Origin: Harmonia axyridis
Taxonomy: Eukaryota > Arthropoda > Insecta > Coleoptera > Coccinellidae
Assembly (NCBI RefSeq): GCF_914767665.1
Contig: NC_059503.1
Span: 58,112,352 to 58,176,351, forward strand
Length of the DNA stretch: 64,000 nt
Direction of reading: 5' to 3'
The notes under the pieces were generated by a model. That model did no database searches and had not been told where the DNA came from. It saw only the letters and a list, made by a program, of their open reading frames with translations. Positions 22,481 through 35,180 of this stretch are shown here, piece after piece. The translations under genes and the position numbers were made by a program. Positions within the stretch are counted from its first letter, which is position 1. Every line of letters starts with the position of its first letter.

Positions 22481-24235
22481 GTGATTGCAAAATTTTCACT
22501 ATTTTTGTGGTAAATTTCAATTGTTGAAGCGTGTATCGTTCCATTTTAGTAATGACGTAGTTTTTATTTGCAAAATTGTGAAAAATGACAACTTCAAAAG
22601 TTACAGCTGTCCAGACAGTGGGCTATTCAATATTCAATAGGAAAACCCTTTAGAATAAAAAATTCAATGTAGGTAAAAAGTTCTGTTCGATCGCGTTACC
22701 ACAACTTAAGGAAATTCAAGCAAAATATCAACGAAAAAATAAATATTTCTTTCAAATCCGACAAGTTTCAAATCCAGTGATAATTATCTAGGAAAACGTT
22801 TTGTATTGCTCAACAATGGAGAACAAATGAGAGTTTTCAGCGGCCTCTAGCGTCAAGAATATCCTATAGAAAAACTTTTGCCTATTGAAATGTTTGTTTG
22901 AAATGACTCGGACTATAATATATCAAAAATTCATCCAAATTGAAAGGAGACCACTTTCCCAAATAAAGTGTGCGGTATCTTCATGCAGAATTGAAAAGTT
23001 TCATCAGAACAATAAAATAGTGATTTGTACAGGTAGCTACATTTGTTTTTCAATATTTAAGGCCCAATGATATTTCGCACTGGGATTTTCAAAGGATTCT
23101 TTGAACCATCTAACAACCTAAGAACATATTATATTGTTAATCGCAATAATAAGAATTGTTTTTATTATTCAATATTGCTACAAAACAATAAAAAAGTTTT
23201 GACCTGTTTATGATTTCCTCCTAAATTCTATTTTCCTAACATTCAGACGCTTTGTCATTCGAAATTGTGGAAATAAGTTGTGTATTTGAAAATTTCTCTC
23301 TCAGATCGTAAATATCTCTCAGCACTTCGTTTTGCAAGGAAATCAAGAGGATAAATCCTTTCGAATTACGAAAAATTCTATTTCGTGACATGCTAGAAAT
23401 GCATCGAAAACTCGGATTTATTGTAAACAACAAATGCAACCAAAGTCAAATCGTCTAAGTGCTTTTTCTTGCCAAGTTTATATCAATTTTCACTAATTTA
23501 TGGTCTCTAGACAAATGCAGTTGTGGATTTCATCAACGCCGTTCGTGAAACTTTAAATTTACGCCAGTTGGACGGACAATTCGGTTGTGTACAGACAGCT
23601 CGTACACAACTTCAAGAGTTTTATTCAATAATTATTTTTATTATTATTGACCTGATTTTCCAATGAAATTCATTCAAAACGTTGTAGAAATAGTATTATA
23701 AATAACTAGGTGGAACGGCTATTAAAAAATTGAATAAAATAATTTATTTTTCAAAGATTGGTACATGTAAATTGAATTCAGTTCCATATTTTACCATCAA
23801 TAAAATTTTTTGATTTATTTCGAAACAAAGTTACTATTTGTGCGTATGAAGAGAAATTTTTATTTTCTGTATTATTCACCTATTTTTATATTCTACCTGA
23901 TGATGAGGCAATCAACATGAAATATTACACGAAACATCAAATTTTTATTTTTCAACAGGAAGCAGAATTTCAACACGGTTGGATATGTTGTGACTGAGAT
24001 ATTGTAGTTTCATCTCAATCCAAATCCTAGTTTTCCCATTATCGGGAGAATAAAATTGAAGAATTTATTGGTATTGGACATACCCATTCTGAAAATTTTT
24101 TTGGGTTTCCCCGATAATAGTTATCATATTTTCGAATGGATGGACAGAATTCGATGTGATAACAAAATTTGTTATCAGTGAGTTTGAAACCATGCCCAAG
24201 TTAAAAATTCAAAAATACAGACTTTGTGACAAAAT
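22481..24235. other. AT-rich interval without recognised features
   Basis: No coding, RNA or mobile-element signature found. Short frames only. Confidence 0.3.
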
Positions 24236-24239
24236 GATC

Positions 24240-24860
24240 GAAGGATAGCTCAAAAAATTCTGGCTGTATGGAATCAATGGTGACTTGGATATTGGCTTCC
24301 AATGCTTCAAGAGTTGCTGGTTTGTCGGCATAAACCAATGACTCGACATAGCCACATAAAAAGTAATCGAGAGGCGTTAAGTCTCACGAACGAGGGGGCC
24401 AGTTAACAAGACCATTTCTGGAAATGAAGTTGTAACCAACATGAGTTTGCAATAAATTGATAGTGCGCTGTAGGGCAAGTCTTGTTGAAACCAAACGTAG
24501 TCCATGTTTATTTGAATACAGAAAATTTTTCAGCATGGCTCGATAGCTTCCGCCATTCATGTCCTTCCTTATTTTGAAAGAAATAAGGACCGATGATGCT
24601 ATCTCCGTCTGAACCTCACCAAATAGTCAATTTTAATGGATGTAATTGTGAATCGTTTATGCCATGAGGATTATCTTTGCTCCATATACGACAATTTTGC
24701 TTACTGACGGAGCCATTCAACCAGAAATGAGCTTCATCTGAAAAAAATTCTTAGGTTGAAATGCTCTTTCTTCGGCCAGATTCATATTAGCCCAATCAGG
24801 AAAAATGCGACGTAAACGATAATCCTTTGGCATTCATTTTTGCTTGAGTTGTATTTTATT
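24240..24860 (-). mobile_element. Degenerate Tc1/mariner element of a second, MarA-related family
   Basis: Minus-strand fragments read DEAHFWLNGSVSKQNCRIWS, LHPLKLTIW, SIIGPYFFQNKEG, YVWFQQDL, NWPPRS, LDYFLCGYVESLVYADKPAT. The order and spacing match MarA, but nucleotide identity is clearly lower, so this is a separate family or an older lineage. Frames are broken. Ends were not identified. Confidence 0.65.
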
Positions 24861-24892
24861 GCACATAAGCTAAGATCCATACCTAACATTTT

Positions 24893-26250
24893 CTACGTAA
24901 TCGAAAGACAAAAGCCAACAAGTTGAGATGGACGACGTATCGACATTTCGTCGTCTTCTCCAACACTTCGCGCTCCATCAGCAATATTCTCTTCGGTGCG
25001 CACATTTCTTTGACTTGTTGGTAGTTTTCTTTCTTCTTTCTCTATTAGAAGGCACATGGCCTGTTTAATTCTGGTTTTCCTCATGTATTTGTTTCCAGGG
25101 ATGTAAATTGTCAGCTGTCTCGCTGTTGTTTTGGTGGGAGTCGCCATGGTCTTCTTTCCGTGAGGTATGTTGTCTCTTGCAATCTTGGTCATCCTGTCTG
25201 GTCACATTCTATCCATGTGCTGGTTCCATTGCCTTCTTCTCCCTCTTATCCTATTCATTACATCGTCTATTAGGCACTTTTCTCTAATGATTGTATTCCT
25301 CTGCCTATTGTTCAGTGTGTATCTTGTGATTGTCCTCAGGGTTTTCATCTCGGTTGTTCTTAAGATTTTCTTTGTCATAGATGTTCTAGCTTTTGTTTCC
25401 GCGCCATATATCATAACTGTTCTTACACATGTTTTATATATCCTTGACTTACATTCTGTACTCAGATGTCTGCTCAGATTGGATATCTCAGATGTCCAGA
25501 GATGGTAGCGGCTTTGTTGGTTCGTTTTTTGCTCTTCACCTTCTAGAAAATCTGAGCTTTTTGCATCCGAGGTATTCAAATGACATAGTTTGTTCAATCA
25601 TAATGTTTTTCAGTGTGCATCGTACCGGCTCACTTGCTATGGTATTTTGCGTGGAGATTTTTATGTTTAGTTGTTCTGCCCTGTTTGGAGGCCATTATCT
25701 GATTCTGCGAGAATAACTGCGTCTTCGGCATAGCATAATATGCCTATTTTGTGTCTTCCCATGCGATATTCAAGTCCAGTTTTCTTTACGGCCTTAATCA
25801 ATTCATCCATGATTGCGTTGAATAGCAGAGAGCTAAGGCTGTCACCTTGGGGGATGCCTGTCATTTGAGATGTGTCTGCGTTTATGTCCTTGATGATTTC
25901 TATGTATTCCTTCGGCACTACATCGTTCTGTAGAATAGTATTCACGTCTTCAATTTGCACTCTGTCGAAGGCCTTGGTTGAGACTACAAAACAGAGATAG
26001 GCAAGGGTGTTGTACTGTCGGGATTTTTCTGCCAGTTGTTTTAGTATGAACAATGCGTCTGTAGCAGATCTGTTGTTTCGAAATCTCTGTTGTTTCTCCC
26101 TCATAGATAATATTGAAGTTATTTTATCTGCGATGATCTTGGTCAGAAGTTTCAACGAGGTGCTCAGTAATGTTATACCGCGGTAGTTTGCTGGGTCGGT
26201 TTTGTCTCTTTTTTTGAATATTGGGATTTTTAATCGAGAAGCGTAGAATT
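24893..26250 (-). pseudogene. Degenerate LINE endonuclease-reverse transcriptase, 5'-truncated
   Basis: The RT region on the minus strand (25667-26155) includes KLLTKIIADKITSILSMREK, SATDALFILKQLAEKS, a decayed STKAFDRVQ (fingers/palm), GIPQGDSLSSLLFN and the catalytic box as CYAEDAVILAES, where the usual Y-A-D-D reads Y-A-E-D. Downstream are SRIYKTCVRTVMIYGAETKA and ETLRTI-type post-RT sequence (25202-25597), then a C-terminal piece (24893-25192). Several frameshifts are needed to join these, and the metal-binding box is damaged, so it is inactive. Confidence 0.75.
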
Positions 26251-26509
26251 AATGGCAAAAGGATCAATAGCTGCACGAATTGTTTGCTCACTAGGCTGAT
26301 TATGTTCACCGTGAAATGGACGAAGTGAATTCGCTAGCAGATTTATTTCTTTCAAAGTATATTTCCAGAATTTGGAAGCGTTGTTCTGGCGTTGAACGAT
26401 TGGTAAACCTTACTGAACAGAAATGTCAAAATAGTTTGACATTATTAACTGTCAAACCATAGACAACAACCATCGAAATTTCTCATCCAGCTAAAAACAC
26501 ACCCGTTAT

Positions 26510-27070
26510 TATGATGCCCTACCTGAAATGTGGAACCATCAAAATAAACTCAAAAAGGCCCAGATACCCGAACGCCGATGACACCGCAAGTAAACCGTCG
26601 ACGCTCGAACCAGTTCCCCGCGCACTTGGTGCGTCTGCCGCCAACACCGTGGCATAAATCAGTGCCGATTGCCCTCGAAGCGATCGAAAATCGGCCGCGA
26701 TCCGTCCATAAGTCGAAAACAAACGCTAACCGCGCCACGGAACGAACCAATTGACTTGTTAAACGGTGTTTATGAATCGGTGCTCGAAAATTGAAACATC
26801 GACGGAAGGAATTATGGCCCCGGGCGTCGGGAACGCCTGACGCCCGGGCGCCGCCGATTATCGGAACTTGTTTCCGAATGAATTGTTTATTATTTATCGC
26901 CCTCGTGCGGGAGTTATCGGGATCCGAAACAGATATTTGTTGTTGAGTTTGTAATTGATTCGGCTGGATTTTATTGCTTTTTGCCGGTGAATCTAGTGGC
27001 CCGCGGGGGTTTTACGATTACGGGACGTTCGTGACGATGGGAATTTAAACTCGATATTTTGATGAAGTGG
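26510..27070. promoter_or_regulatory. GC-rich island with strong hairpin, possible regulatory DNA
   Basis: About 560 bp of CG-dense sequence with no supported ORF; overlapping frames 26519-26722 and 26550-26750 are mutually shifted. It contains a perfect 10-bp stem CCCGGGCGTC/GACGCCCGGG at 26819-26828 and 26839-26848 with a 10-nt loop. No mobile-element ends seen. It could be conserved non-coding DNA or an unrecognised first exon; composition is the only evidence. Confidence 0.25.
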
Positions 27071-27543
27071 CGGCGTTTGCGAAATTAACGGCTGGGTTGT
27101 CTAGTACAGGACTGAATGTGTTATGAATTGGCCTGAAAGGCTCGTTTCATTAATGCTGATACTTTGAGTTATTGTCTGTTAATAATAATGCTGTTGAATG
27201 TTACTAAAAAGATGTCTTTCTACCACAAAAAAGCAATAAGAGTTGATTATTCAACCAATCTCAAAGTAGGGCTCTACCAATATAACACACTAGGTCCAAG
27301 GAAAAATCATTTACCAAATCAAAAGATTCATCCAAAATAAGGTAATTATTCACTTTATGACAAACTGCTTCGAACGTGATGAAATTTTCCAGACTTATCA
27401 TATTAATTTTGTGATGGTTATGATTACGAACCCGAAGTCAACAAACTCTGATCGCCATTTAAAAAAATACCTAAAACAAATCAACAAATATTCACCAACT
27501 TCACTTAACAACCATCAAAAATCTTCTTTAATCTAATCTAACC

Positions 27544-28510
27544 TTTTTTTTTCAAATGGAGGGAAATCCACCTGATGGACAAATCTCGACAAGTGTGAAA
27601 TTCCTGTCAGCACCATTGTGTAGTGTGAGGCTCACCTTAAGAGCATACTCGCTAGAAACCTCCATTGACACCTTGGTGAACACGTAGAATCCAAGGATGC
27701 CAACCTTTCCTCGCGTGATGAGCCATTGTATGGCCGGTTCACCAAGGGTTTGATATTCTACGGTGGAATGTCCAGATTTATGGTACACTTTCCTGCCCTG
27801 ATGGAGTATGGGATAGGGCAAGAGCAATTCGTGGTAGAGCCATCCAGTAGGTAGCCTAAAAAGCCTGAGGCAACTAATCACCTTTGAGCTCCCTCGTGAT
27901 TTCCCCCATAGCTCTGATTACTCAAGCCTGATGTAGTTATCCACAGGGACTTGGTCGGCAAGCCGCCTCCCCTAGAACTCAATCACAGTGAAAGGAGACG
28001 TCTCTTGAAGCTGGTCTCTACCCGAGGGTCTTGTGAACTAGCACGACTAACGCAAATCCTAAGTCCTCAGAGCATAGGATTCACCTTAGTTCGAGCCAAG
28101 AGGGCATTTTTTTGATGGGGTTTAGTGATTTTGACTGAGAGCAGTGGTGTTGAGCAAAGTGCTAACATACTGTGTGTTTACCTCGTTTCCTGAGATTCGA
28201 GAGCATAAAAATCATAGATACTCTTCGAATAGTCCACCGAGAATTACACCCAAGGTCTTAAACTGGTGCCCGCGGAAACAGCATTAGCCCCTATTCTACC
28301 ACGTACGCACAGCCAAATGTTGGCATCTTCTGGCTTCTTTCTTGACCTCCTGTGTCTCGTTCTGCTAGACCAGTCAATAATTTCCATCTACCTTTATGAC
28401 CTCGGCCTGGTTGGTTCTGTGCCTCTGGCTTCTCTGCTTGGTGGACCCAGCTACCCAGCTGGCTGGCTGGGATTATCCACTTTTCCTAGAGGCATGTCCA
28501 TAATAATTTT
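27544..28510 (-). other. Poly(A)-ended retroposed sequence of unknown origin with a 109-aa frame
   Basis: GC-rich block of about 970 bp whose minus-strand 3' end is a TGA stop followed directly by nine A residues (27544-27552). The terminal frame (27552-27881) includes ILHQGRKVYHKSGHSTVEYQ, QWLITRGKVGILGFYVFTK and ENC-like NFTLVEICPSGGFPSI. I do not recognise it. The poly(A) and compositional contrast suggest retroposition of a LINE or cellular transcript. The 5' limit is uncertain. Confidence 0.4.
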
Positions 28511-29860
28511 CTTTGTTTTTGACACACCTTATATTTAGGACATATTTCGAACATAGTCTAAGAATCCCTAGAAAATCTAAAGTGAAGGGTCTGCACTGAA
28601 AGCATTTATAGTTTATTCGTTAAGCATCCTGTACATATTTTATTCATAAGTCAGAAAAAAATACTTATGGAGTAACGGGATTCCTGCAGGGGCAAGTTCA
28701 GGTCATTGGGATTATTAACAGTGTATTGTCTATATCTGCGTGAGTGCGTTCCCTACCTACATAAAAACAAAAAAGAATTTCTTAGAAATAACACCAATCT
28801 CATATAAAATACGAGAAGGGCCAATATAAATTATCCACAGTATATATTATCTCCAACAGAAAAAAAATTCATCCTATATGTGTATTAAAATCTTCAACTG
28901 TTCGCCAAATGATCTTAAAATAATACTAAATTACAGACTTTTCAAATAAAAAACTGTATAATTTCAGGGATTATTTCATGTAGTTGTGAATTATTGAGGA
29001 CTCTGTTTCATTTAATGTTTTTCCTAGTGTGAAATTTAATTTGAAATACAGAATATATCTATCTATCTATATTCGTCATATTTGGGTAGATAAAATATTA
29101 GAAAGTAAATAAAAAGACAAACACCAAAAAATGTTCGTTGGATTGATATTGATCAAAACTTCTAGTTTCATTGAAACAGTTGCTAAATTGAATAGTGCTC
29201 ACTGGTAAACAAATATATTAAGTAGGTTCTTTAAAAGAACTGAATAATTGAAATGAAATTCTCCAATGAGATTCTCAATAAATTTCCAATATTTATGGAA
29301 AATGTAACGCAATGCTGCGTTCTAATCGATATTAGTAACATTTTTGGAATCTACTGAAAAGAATAAAAATAACGTAACTGATCGTTTATATTGATGAAAA
29401 ATAATTTTTACATTATCCTTGTTATATGTAAGTGCCTACATCTAAAAATAAATTACTTAGATCAGTACAATATATTGATTTTTATCATTATCAGAATGAA
29501 TGAAGGACTTTATTCGTCCATTAGCAATTAAACCCGTAGCCGTACCTATAGCTGATATAGAACAATTTTTTTGGGTAATAAGCTATACAATATAAAATCA
29601 AGAATATTGTAGAGAGATAACAAGAAAATATATTATGTTGATTCCAAATCGCTCTCATCTGCAGAGTTTAAGGAGTAAATTCATTTTGAATTATTTCCCG
29701 ACATAGAATATTCAAAACGTAAACTGAAAGAAACAATAACAGAAAATTTATTTTCTAGAGAACAAAACTGTCTACTTATTAGTGTCAATGAGTGCATATA
29801 CATAGTTATTGATTATTTTGTCCAAAAGTAATTCATGCACATTCGAAAAAACACAAAAAA
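28511..29860. other. AT-rich interval
   Basis: No genes recognised. A short (ATCT)n microsatellite lies at about 29055-29070. Confidence 0.3.
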
Positions 29861-29867
29861 AGCGTCG

Positions 29868-29940
29868 CGACCGTGACAGGACTCGAACCTGCAATCTTCG
29901 GATCCGAAGTCCGACGCCTTATCCATTAGGCCACACGGTC
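29868..29940 (-). tRNA. tRNA-Arg(UCG), copy 1
   Basis: 73-nt cloverleaf without intron. Acceptor GACCGTG pairs with CACGGTC, D-arm GCCT...AGGC, anticodon stem TCGGA/TCCGA with loop CTTCGGA (anticodon TCG), and T-arm GCAGG-TTCGAGT-CCTGT. A box (TGGCCTAATGGA) and B box (GGTTCGAGTCC) are intact. A run of seven T follows on the minus strand (29853-29861), a good Pol III terminator. Decodes CGA. Confidence 0.93.
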
Positions 29941-30136
29941 TTGCGTAAGCGATATGTTATTGGCGCAATATGAACGTGCAATGAAAATTTATGCATTCTA
30001 TGAAACGAATATATATAATTTGAATGAGTTTGAAAACAACGAAAGCATAATTTTGCTTTCACATTTTAACATAATATGTTGATATTGAATGATTGGGAGG
30101 GTATTATTAGATATATTATAATTCTATACCAACGTT

Positions 30137-30496
30137 CAGTGACGACGCTAGGAAGGGAGATAGAGGGGCCCCTAAAATTCGATATACCTACTTAGGCTAA
30201 AATAATTACAAGATCAGCAGCACTATAATTCGACTCAATTTTTGGGTTAATTCAGAAATTTTGAATCGAAAAATTGAGTGTACGAAATGGATATGTAATA
30301 AGGTCAGAAAAAATATAAATATGGACCAATTGCCTGTGTTCCAACGATCCGCAATCAAGTACATCTGTTGGGCGTCGGCATGGAACAGCTTCAGAGGTGG
30401 CACAATCAATTTTCGCGTATTATTTTGACTTGATTTGGCCCCCCAAAAAAAAAAAATATCCGGCCCCTCTGTTTTTGAAATCTGGCGTCGCCACTT
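30137..30496. mobile_element. hAT-like MITE, 360 bp
   Basis: The left end CAGTGACGACGCTAGGAAGG and the right end, in reverse AAGTGGCGACGCCAGATTTC, are inverted repeats. Flanking 8-mers are CCAACGTT (30129-30136) and CCTACGTT (30497-30504), one mismatch. Same family as 49808-50003. A minus-strand frame spanning it (30206-30574) is not protein-like. Confidence 0.72.
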
Positions 30497-30589
30497 CCTA
30501 CGTTCTATATATTCTTGCGGAGAAATAATGTTCAACAGTTTGGATCGATATTCAAATCTGCATTTTCTCTTCAAAATATAAGAAGAACA

Positions 30590-31100
30590 AATTTAATTTC
30601 GATACGAGACCGACTTCAATGAAAAAGCGCAAAAATAAAAGAAAGGGTGGTTTTCTACCTCTCTGTCTTTCTGTGACAGATTTTGAGAAGCATATGCCAT
30701 TGCAGATGTTTTCAGAAAATTTCTTTATCATAGAAGAACGATTTTATGTTAAAAAGTGCAAAAAACTAATGATAATTCACAAAAGAGTATAAACGATAGC
30801 AGATGTTACCAGAAAATATCATTCGAATACAAAATCGACTTCTAGTGGAGGTGGATTAGCGCAAAAGACAGAGATAAAAGTTATTTTCACCTGCTTTCCC
30901 CACTCCAATAGATTCTGAGTAATGTCCAAAGTCAGCATATACGATGTTAGATCTTTTCAGAAAATTTCATTTCGATATAATATCAACTTCTGGTGAAATG
31001 GCCTACAAAAACAGATATATGTTATTTTCACCTCTTTTGCAATAGATGGCACATCTAACTGCTACAGAAGACGTCTCCAGGAAATTCCAGCTTGATACAA
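30590..31100 (+). repeat. Degenerate tandem repeat
   Basis: A repeated core pairs ATCGACTTC(T/A) (near 30608, 30834, 30982 and 31099) with TTTTCAGAAAATTTC-like blocks (near 30709, 30808, 30949 and 31068) and TTATTTTCACCT. Spacing is irregular (about 100-225 bp), so it is an old array or a degraded satellite. It does not code for protein. Confidence 0.5.
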
Positions 31101-32045
31101 GATCGTCTTCAGATTGAAACGTAAAGTAGGTACCTAGATACTCAGTGGAACGCAATTTCATTACATTTTCAGGGTCATGGTTGTAATTGACCAAATAAGG
31201 TGGATCAGAATAAATGATTTATTTTTCATAAAAAAAACTCAAAGTGTTCGAATAAAAAATTACTAAACTGCCTACTTTTGACTCACAATCCATAATTTTT
31301 CCCCTTCTTCGTATTCGATATTCAATATCATTTTACTCTGTGAGTGTGACTTATGGTGTTTCGAATACGGTAATCAGTATATCTCCCAAAATCATCGGAT
31401 ATTCAGTTTTCAGTTACCCGCAGTTGTTGAACATTTTGCATTCCATTAATTCCTAGTGGTGAACGAACTCCCGGTTGCATCTAATCGGATTTGCCATCAT
31501 CATTTAATAACCATCGTTGGGGACTATATTTATAGACAAACTATATAACGCTAATAATGCATATCCGTACACACATGTTCGGAATCTGGGGCGCCATTGG
31601 AACATGTGGCATTTCCGACAAAGGATATGAAAATGAGAAACACCCAGGGATTGAATTTACAATTCCTTCGTTTTATCACACTGAAGGAATGAATGTTCCA
31701 CTGTTTATTGAATTTTTGAACATCAGGGACAGCTCGTCAATGGATATTTGTTTGAGTTTGTAGAAGATAATAGCAAACAAAACATTTTGAGACGGTGAAG
31801 TAGAAGTAGGTATGTTTAAAACATTTTGAGAGGGGAATCGATGTTATCTATATTTATATATTTTTTCCATCATCATACACATGTGATGATATTTACACTT
31901 TTATTATTTATTCGAAGTCTGCATAGGTCAAAACTACAAAAATGGGATTGAGATCGCAATTGCGCTTCAATCTTCAGCACACCTATCCTAACCACTTATC
32001 AAACCTAACAAAATCGTAGTCACATTTTCTCATTTTCATCAAGAA
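31101..32045. other. Unannotated interval
   Basis: A 68-aa frame at 31557-31763 lies in a GC-richer patch but shows no recognisable domain. Nothing else identified. Confidence 0.25.
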
Positions 32046-32048
32046 CAA

Positions 32049-32966
32049 ACGGATGTTTTTTTCGAGGTATTTAACTTTAAGTTGGCATTACTTTTCAAGA
32101 TGGCGACCGATTTAACAGCTGTCAAGTGATTTATTCTCAGTTTGGTTTGGCAATTCATCATGAATAGACTCAGGCCTGAACAGCACTTGCAAATAGTGCA
32201 ATTTTATTTCGAAAATAATGGTTCTGTGCAGAATACGTATCGCGCATTAGCGATGGAGCGCACTTCTGGTTGAATGGCTACGTCAACAAACAAAACTGCC
32301 GCATTTGGAGTGAAGCTAATCCTCAAGTGTATGTCGAAACACCGTTACATCCAGAAAAACCGACTGTTTGGTGCGCTTTATGGGCTGGTGGAATCATTGG
32401 TCCGTACTTCTTCAAAAACGATGATGGCCAGAACGTTACAGTCAATGGTGATCGGTATAGAGCCATGATTACTAACTTTTTCATTCCTGAATTGAACAAC
32501 CATGATGTCCAGGAGCTGTGGTTCCAACAAGACGGCGCAACATGTCACTCAGCTCGTACCACAATCGATTTATTGAAAGACACGTTTGGTGACCGCCTAA
32601 TTTCACGTTTTGGACCTGTGAATTGGCCTCAAAGATCTTGTGATTTAACACCGCTAGACAACTTTCTGTGGGACTATGCAAAGTCATTGGTCTATACGGA
32701 TAAGCCACAAACCCTCGACCATTTGGAAGACAACATTCGCCGTGTTATTGCCGATATACGGCCACAAATGTTGGAAAAAGTCATCGAAAATTGGACGTCC
32801 AGATTGGACTACATCCGAGCCAGCCGTGGCAGTCATATGCCATAAATCATATTTAAAATGTAATGCCACAAGATTATCTTGCGGATAAATAAAATTCATG
32901 TCAATCGAATAATCCATCGTTGTTTTATTGCAATTTAAAGTTCTATAGATCTAAAAAAAACACACA
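32049..32966 (+). mobile_element. MarA copy C: Tc1/mariner deletion derivative with the longest catalytic frame of this type
   Basis: The frame 32270-32845 (191 aa) holds the catalytic C-terminal region: WFQQDGATCHSARTTIDLLK, then SCDLTPLDNFLW. There are 36 residues between the second and third aspartates by my count. The start region (MNRLRPEQHLQI) is joined to SDGAHFW by its own junction (GCGCA|TTAGCG), slightly different from that of copies B, D, F and G. Ends are ACGGATGTTTTTTTCGAGG and AAAAAAAACACACA. TA follows the right end only. It is non-autonomous. Confidence 0.82.
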
Positions 32967-33099
32967 TAACAGAATATATCGAGTGTAGGTAACCGAAGAT
33001 CCTGATAGTTCTTCTTGCAATAAAGTCAAAAGGGGTAAAGGGGACGTATTGTGTGGCTGCTTCACCATCTTGCTAGAATCACTTCTCTTCCTTTTCCAT

Positions 33100-33700
33100 A
33101 CCATTCATTTCTGGCAAAAAATTTGGCTATAGCGTTGAGAATTCACAGTTTGAGTGACACTTGACACCTTCTTCAGTTTGAAAGAAGTATAGGCCAATAG
33201 CTGGATCAGACTAAATTGCACACGATGCAGTTCCTTCTTGTGGATGTAGTAGTATCTCCTCTTAGCAGTGACAAGAGGCCTTTCGCTGCCTCATATGATA
33301 CAGTTTAGATTTTTTACACCGAATGAAAAATGTGCTACGTCACCTAAGAAAATTTGATGCAAAAAATCGTCATCCAAACGTTTTTTTTTCGAGTACCCAA
33401 TATGAAAATGTTCTACCCATGGTCAGCTGGCTTTAGTTCATGGGTCAGCTGAATCTTATAAAGATGGAGATGCAATCCATTTGGAAAATACGCCATAGCG
33501 TGCCGTAAGAGAGGCTCAAATATTGTGCGAACCGAGAAGTGAATGAATTTTCGTCAACACTTTCACTTACAACAGCAATATTTTCAGTCAAACGTGTATT
33601 TTGTTTATAGTTCCGGGCCTTAATATTTGTGTTACAGATCCAGTCTCTTCGAATTTTTTCACTGTCTTGGTGGCACGAGTTGGTAGTACCTAATACTTGT
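33100..33700 (-). mobile_element. Probable highly decayed mariner-like remnant
   Basis: Minus-strand fragments resemble a transposase core: a stretch equivalent to DVAHFSFGVKNLNC, then GSERPLVTAKR, and further weak matches. No ends or intact frame. The assignment rests on motif spacing by eye. Confidence 0.35.
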
Positions 33701-34850
33701 TATAGTTATGACTATTTTAGCTCTCTATTATTCCTCGAATATAATAGCTATCATTATTGACTCGAAATATAATTCACTAAGTGAGATTAAAGGTCTCCAA
33801 GTTTTTTAAGTATGAAGACAATATTAAGCGCTCCAAGAACTATGCAACTGGTATAGATCCACAGTCTTTATTGATCAAGAAAACAGGTAAGGGGTAGTTA
33901 ATTATACCAAAGAATAATATGTGAAAGATTTTCGACAATACTTCTATATTATTGTAGATTTGTAATAACACATTTCATTCGATGGTGAGGAATATCAGTC
34001 ACAAGGAACAGATGTATACAATTTATTCAATGGCAACGTTTCTGAGCATTTAGCTCCTTCATCAGGCCTATGAATAACGGTTATAAATCATTCGAATACA
34101 TCGAAATCATTAGAACCACATCAAACAAGACGTATCAGTATGAACAAAAGCATCAGGCAAGACAGACTGCATTGAAATGTGTGAGACATACTGAACACTC
34201 GATTCAAAACGAAACACGAACTACACTTTTTATATGTCTTTGAATTGATCTGCAATAGTAATATGCCAATTACCTACCTGATTATTCCAATTAAAATGCA
34301 ATTGCAAATAAAACGGCTAATATTTGGAAATAATTGATGAAAAAAAAAATATATTATTACTCTATTGGAAATTGTACTTATTTTTATTTTCATGAAATGC
34401 AATTGATTTTTCTTTTGCCACTTATTGAATAAAAATTGCTCTTATTCGAAAGAATGGCTAAATGAAGGCTTGTTAAGTATTCAGTAATTTCTGTCTTCTG
34501 ATGAAATCAATGTGTCATCATTATTTGTTCAATAGAAGTCATAGACTCCTCCACTCAGTTAGAAATTGCGGTTTTTCCTCATTTAAAGTTCTTCCTCGAT
34601 AACCCTTGGATATTCGTTTCAGGTATAGTTTTGGATTAAGGTACAGTGACGACACGAGTGGTCTCGTTTTTGATTGGTTGTCGGCTTCTGAGCCTAAATA
34701 TGGCGTTTTTTGTTTACACTCTCCATTTACCTGATTTTTTGGATTTATTCGGTACATATTTTTGACTCACCTTGTATACTAAATCAATTGATTTTCATTT
34801 TGGGCGAAAGTGGTGAAAAAAATTATATAATCACATACCGTTTTGCAGGC
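33701..34850. other. AT-rich interval
   Basis: Nothing recognised apart from a 72-aa minus frame at 34539-34757 without a domain. Confidence 0.3.
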
Positions 34851-34859
34851 AATTTTTTC

Positions 34860-35180
34860 GGGTTTCTATAGAGCCCCCTCTACCCCTTCAATTTGCCCCT
34901 TCATCCCCGTTGTCTCATTAGCCGACTTTGGCACGGATCCATACCGTGCCAATTAAAATTCGGAATTGCGGTCTTGCGACGTCACAATAATCGCCGTAGG
35001 CGACGCAGAAACAAACGAACGGCCGACAGCACGGCATCCTGCGATGCCTCCATCAATAATAATCAGATCTATTGATAATTATTCGACGTGTCACCTTGGC
35101 AACTGACAACAATTAGTCAGAATTAGAGGGTGGGACGGAAGGGGTTCACTGGGTGACGTGAGGGGATTTGAGGGGGTTTC
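34860..35180. promoter_or_regulatory. GC-rich island, possible regulatory DNA
   Basis: CG-rich stretch with inverted GGCACGG/CCGTGCC (34931-34949), a CRE-like GACGTCAC (34978-34985) and GGTGACGTGAGG (35151-35162). No supported ORF or element ends. A regulatory role is only inferred. Confidence 0.25.
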
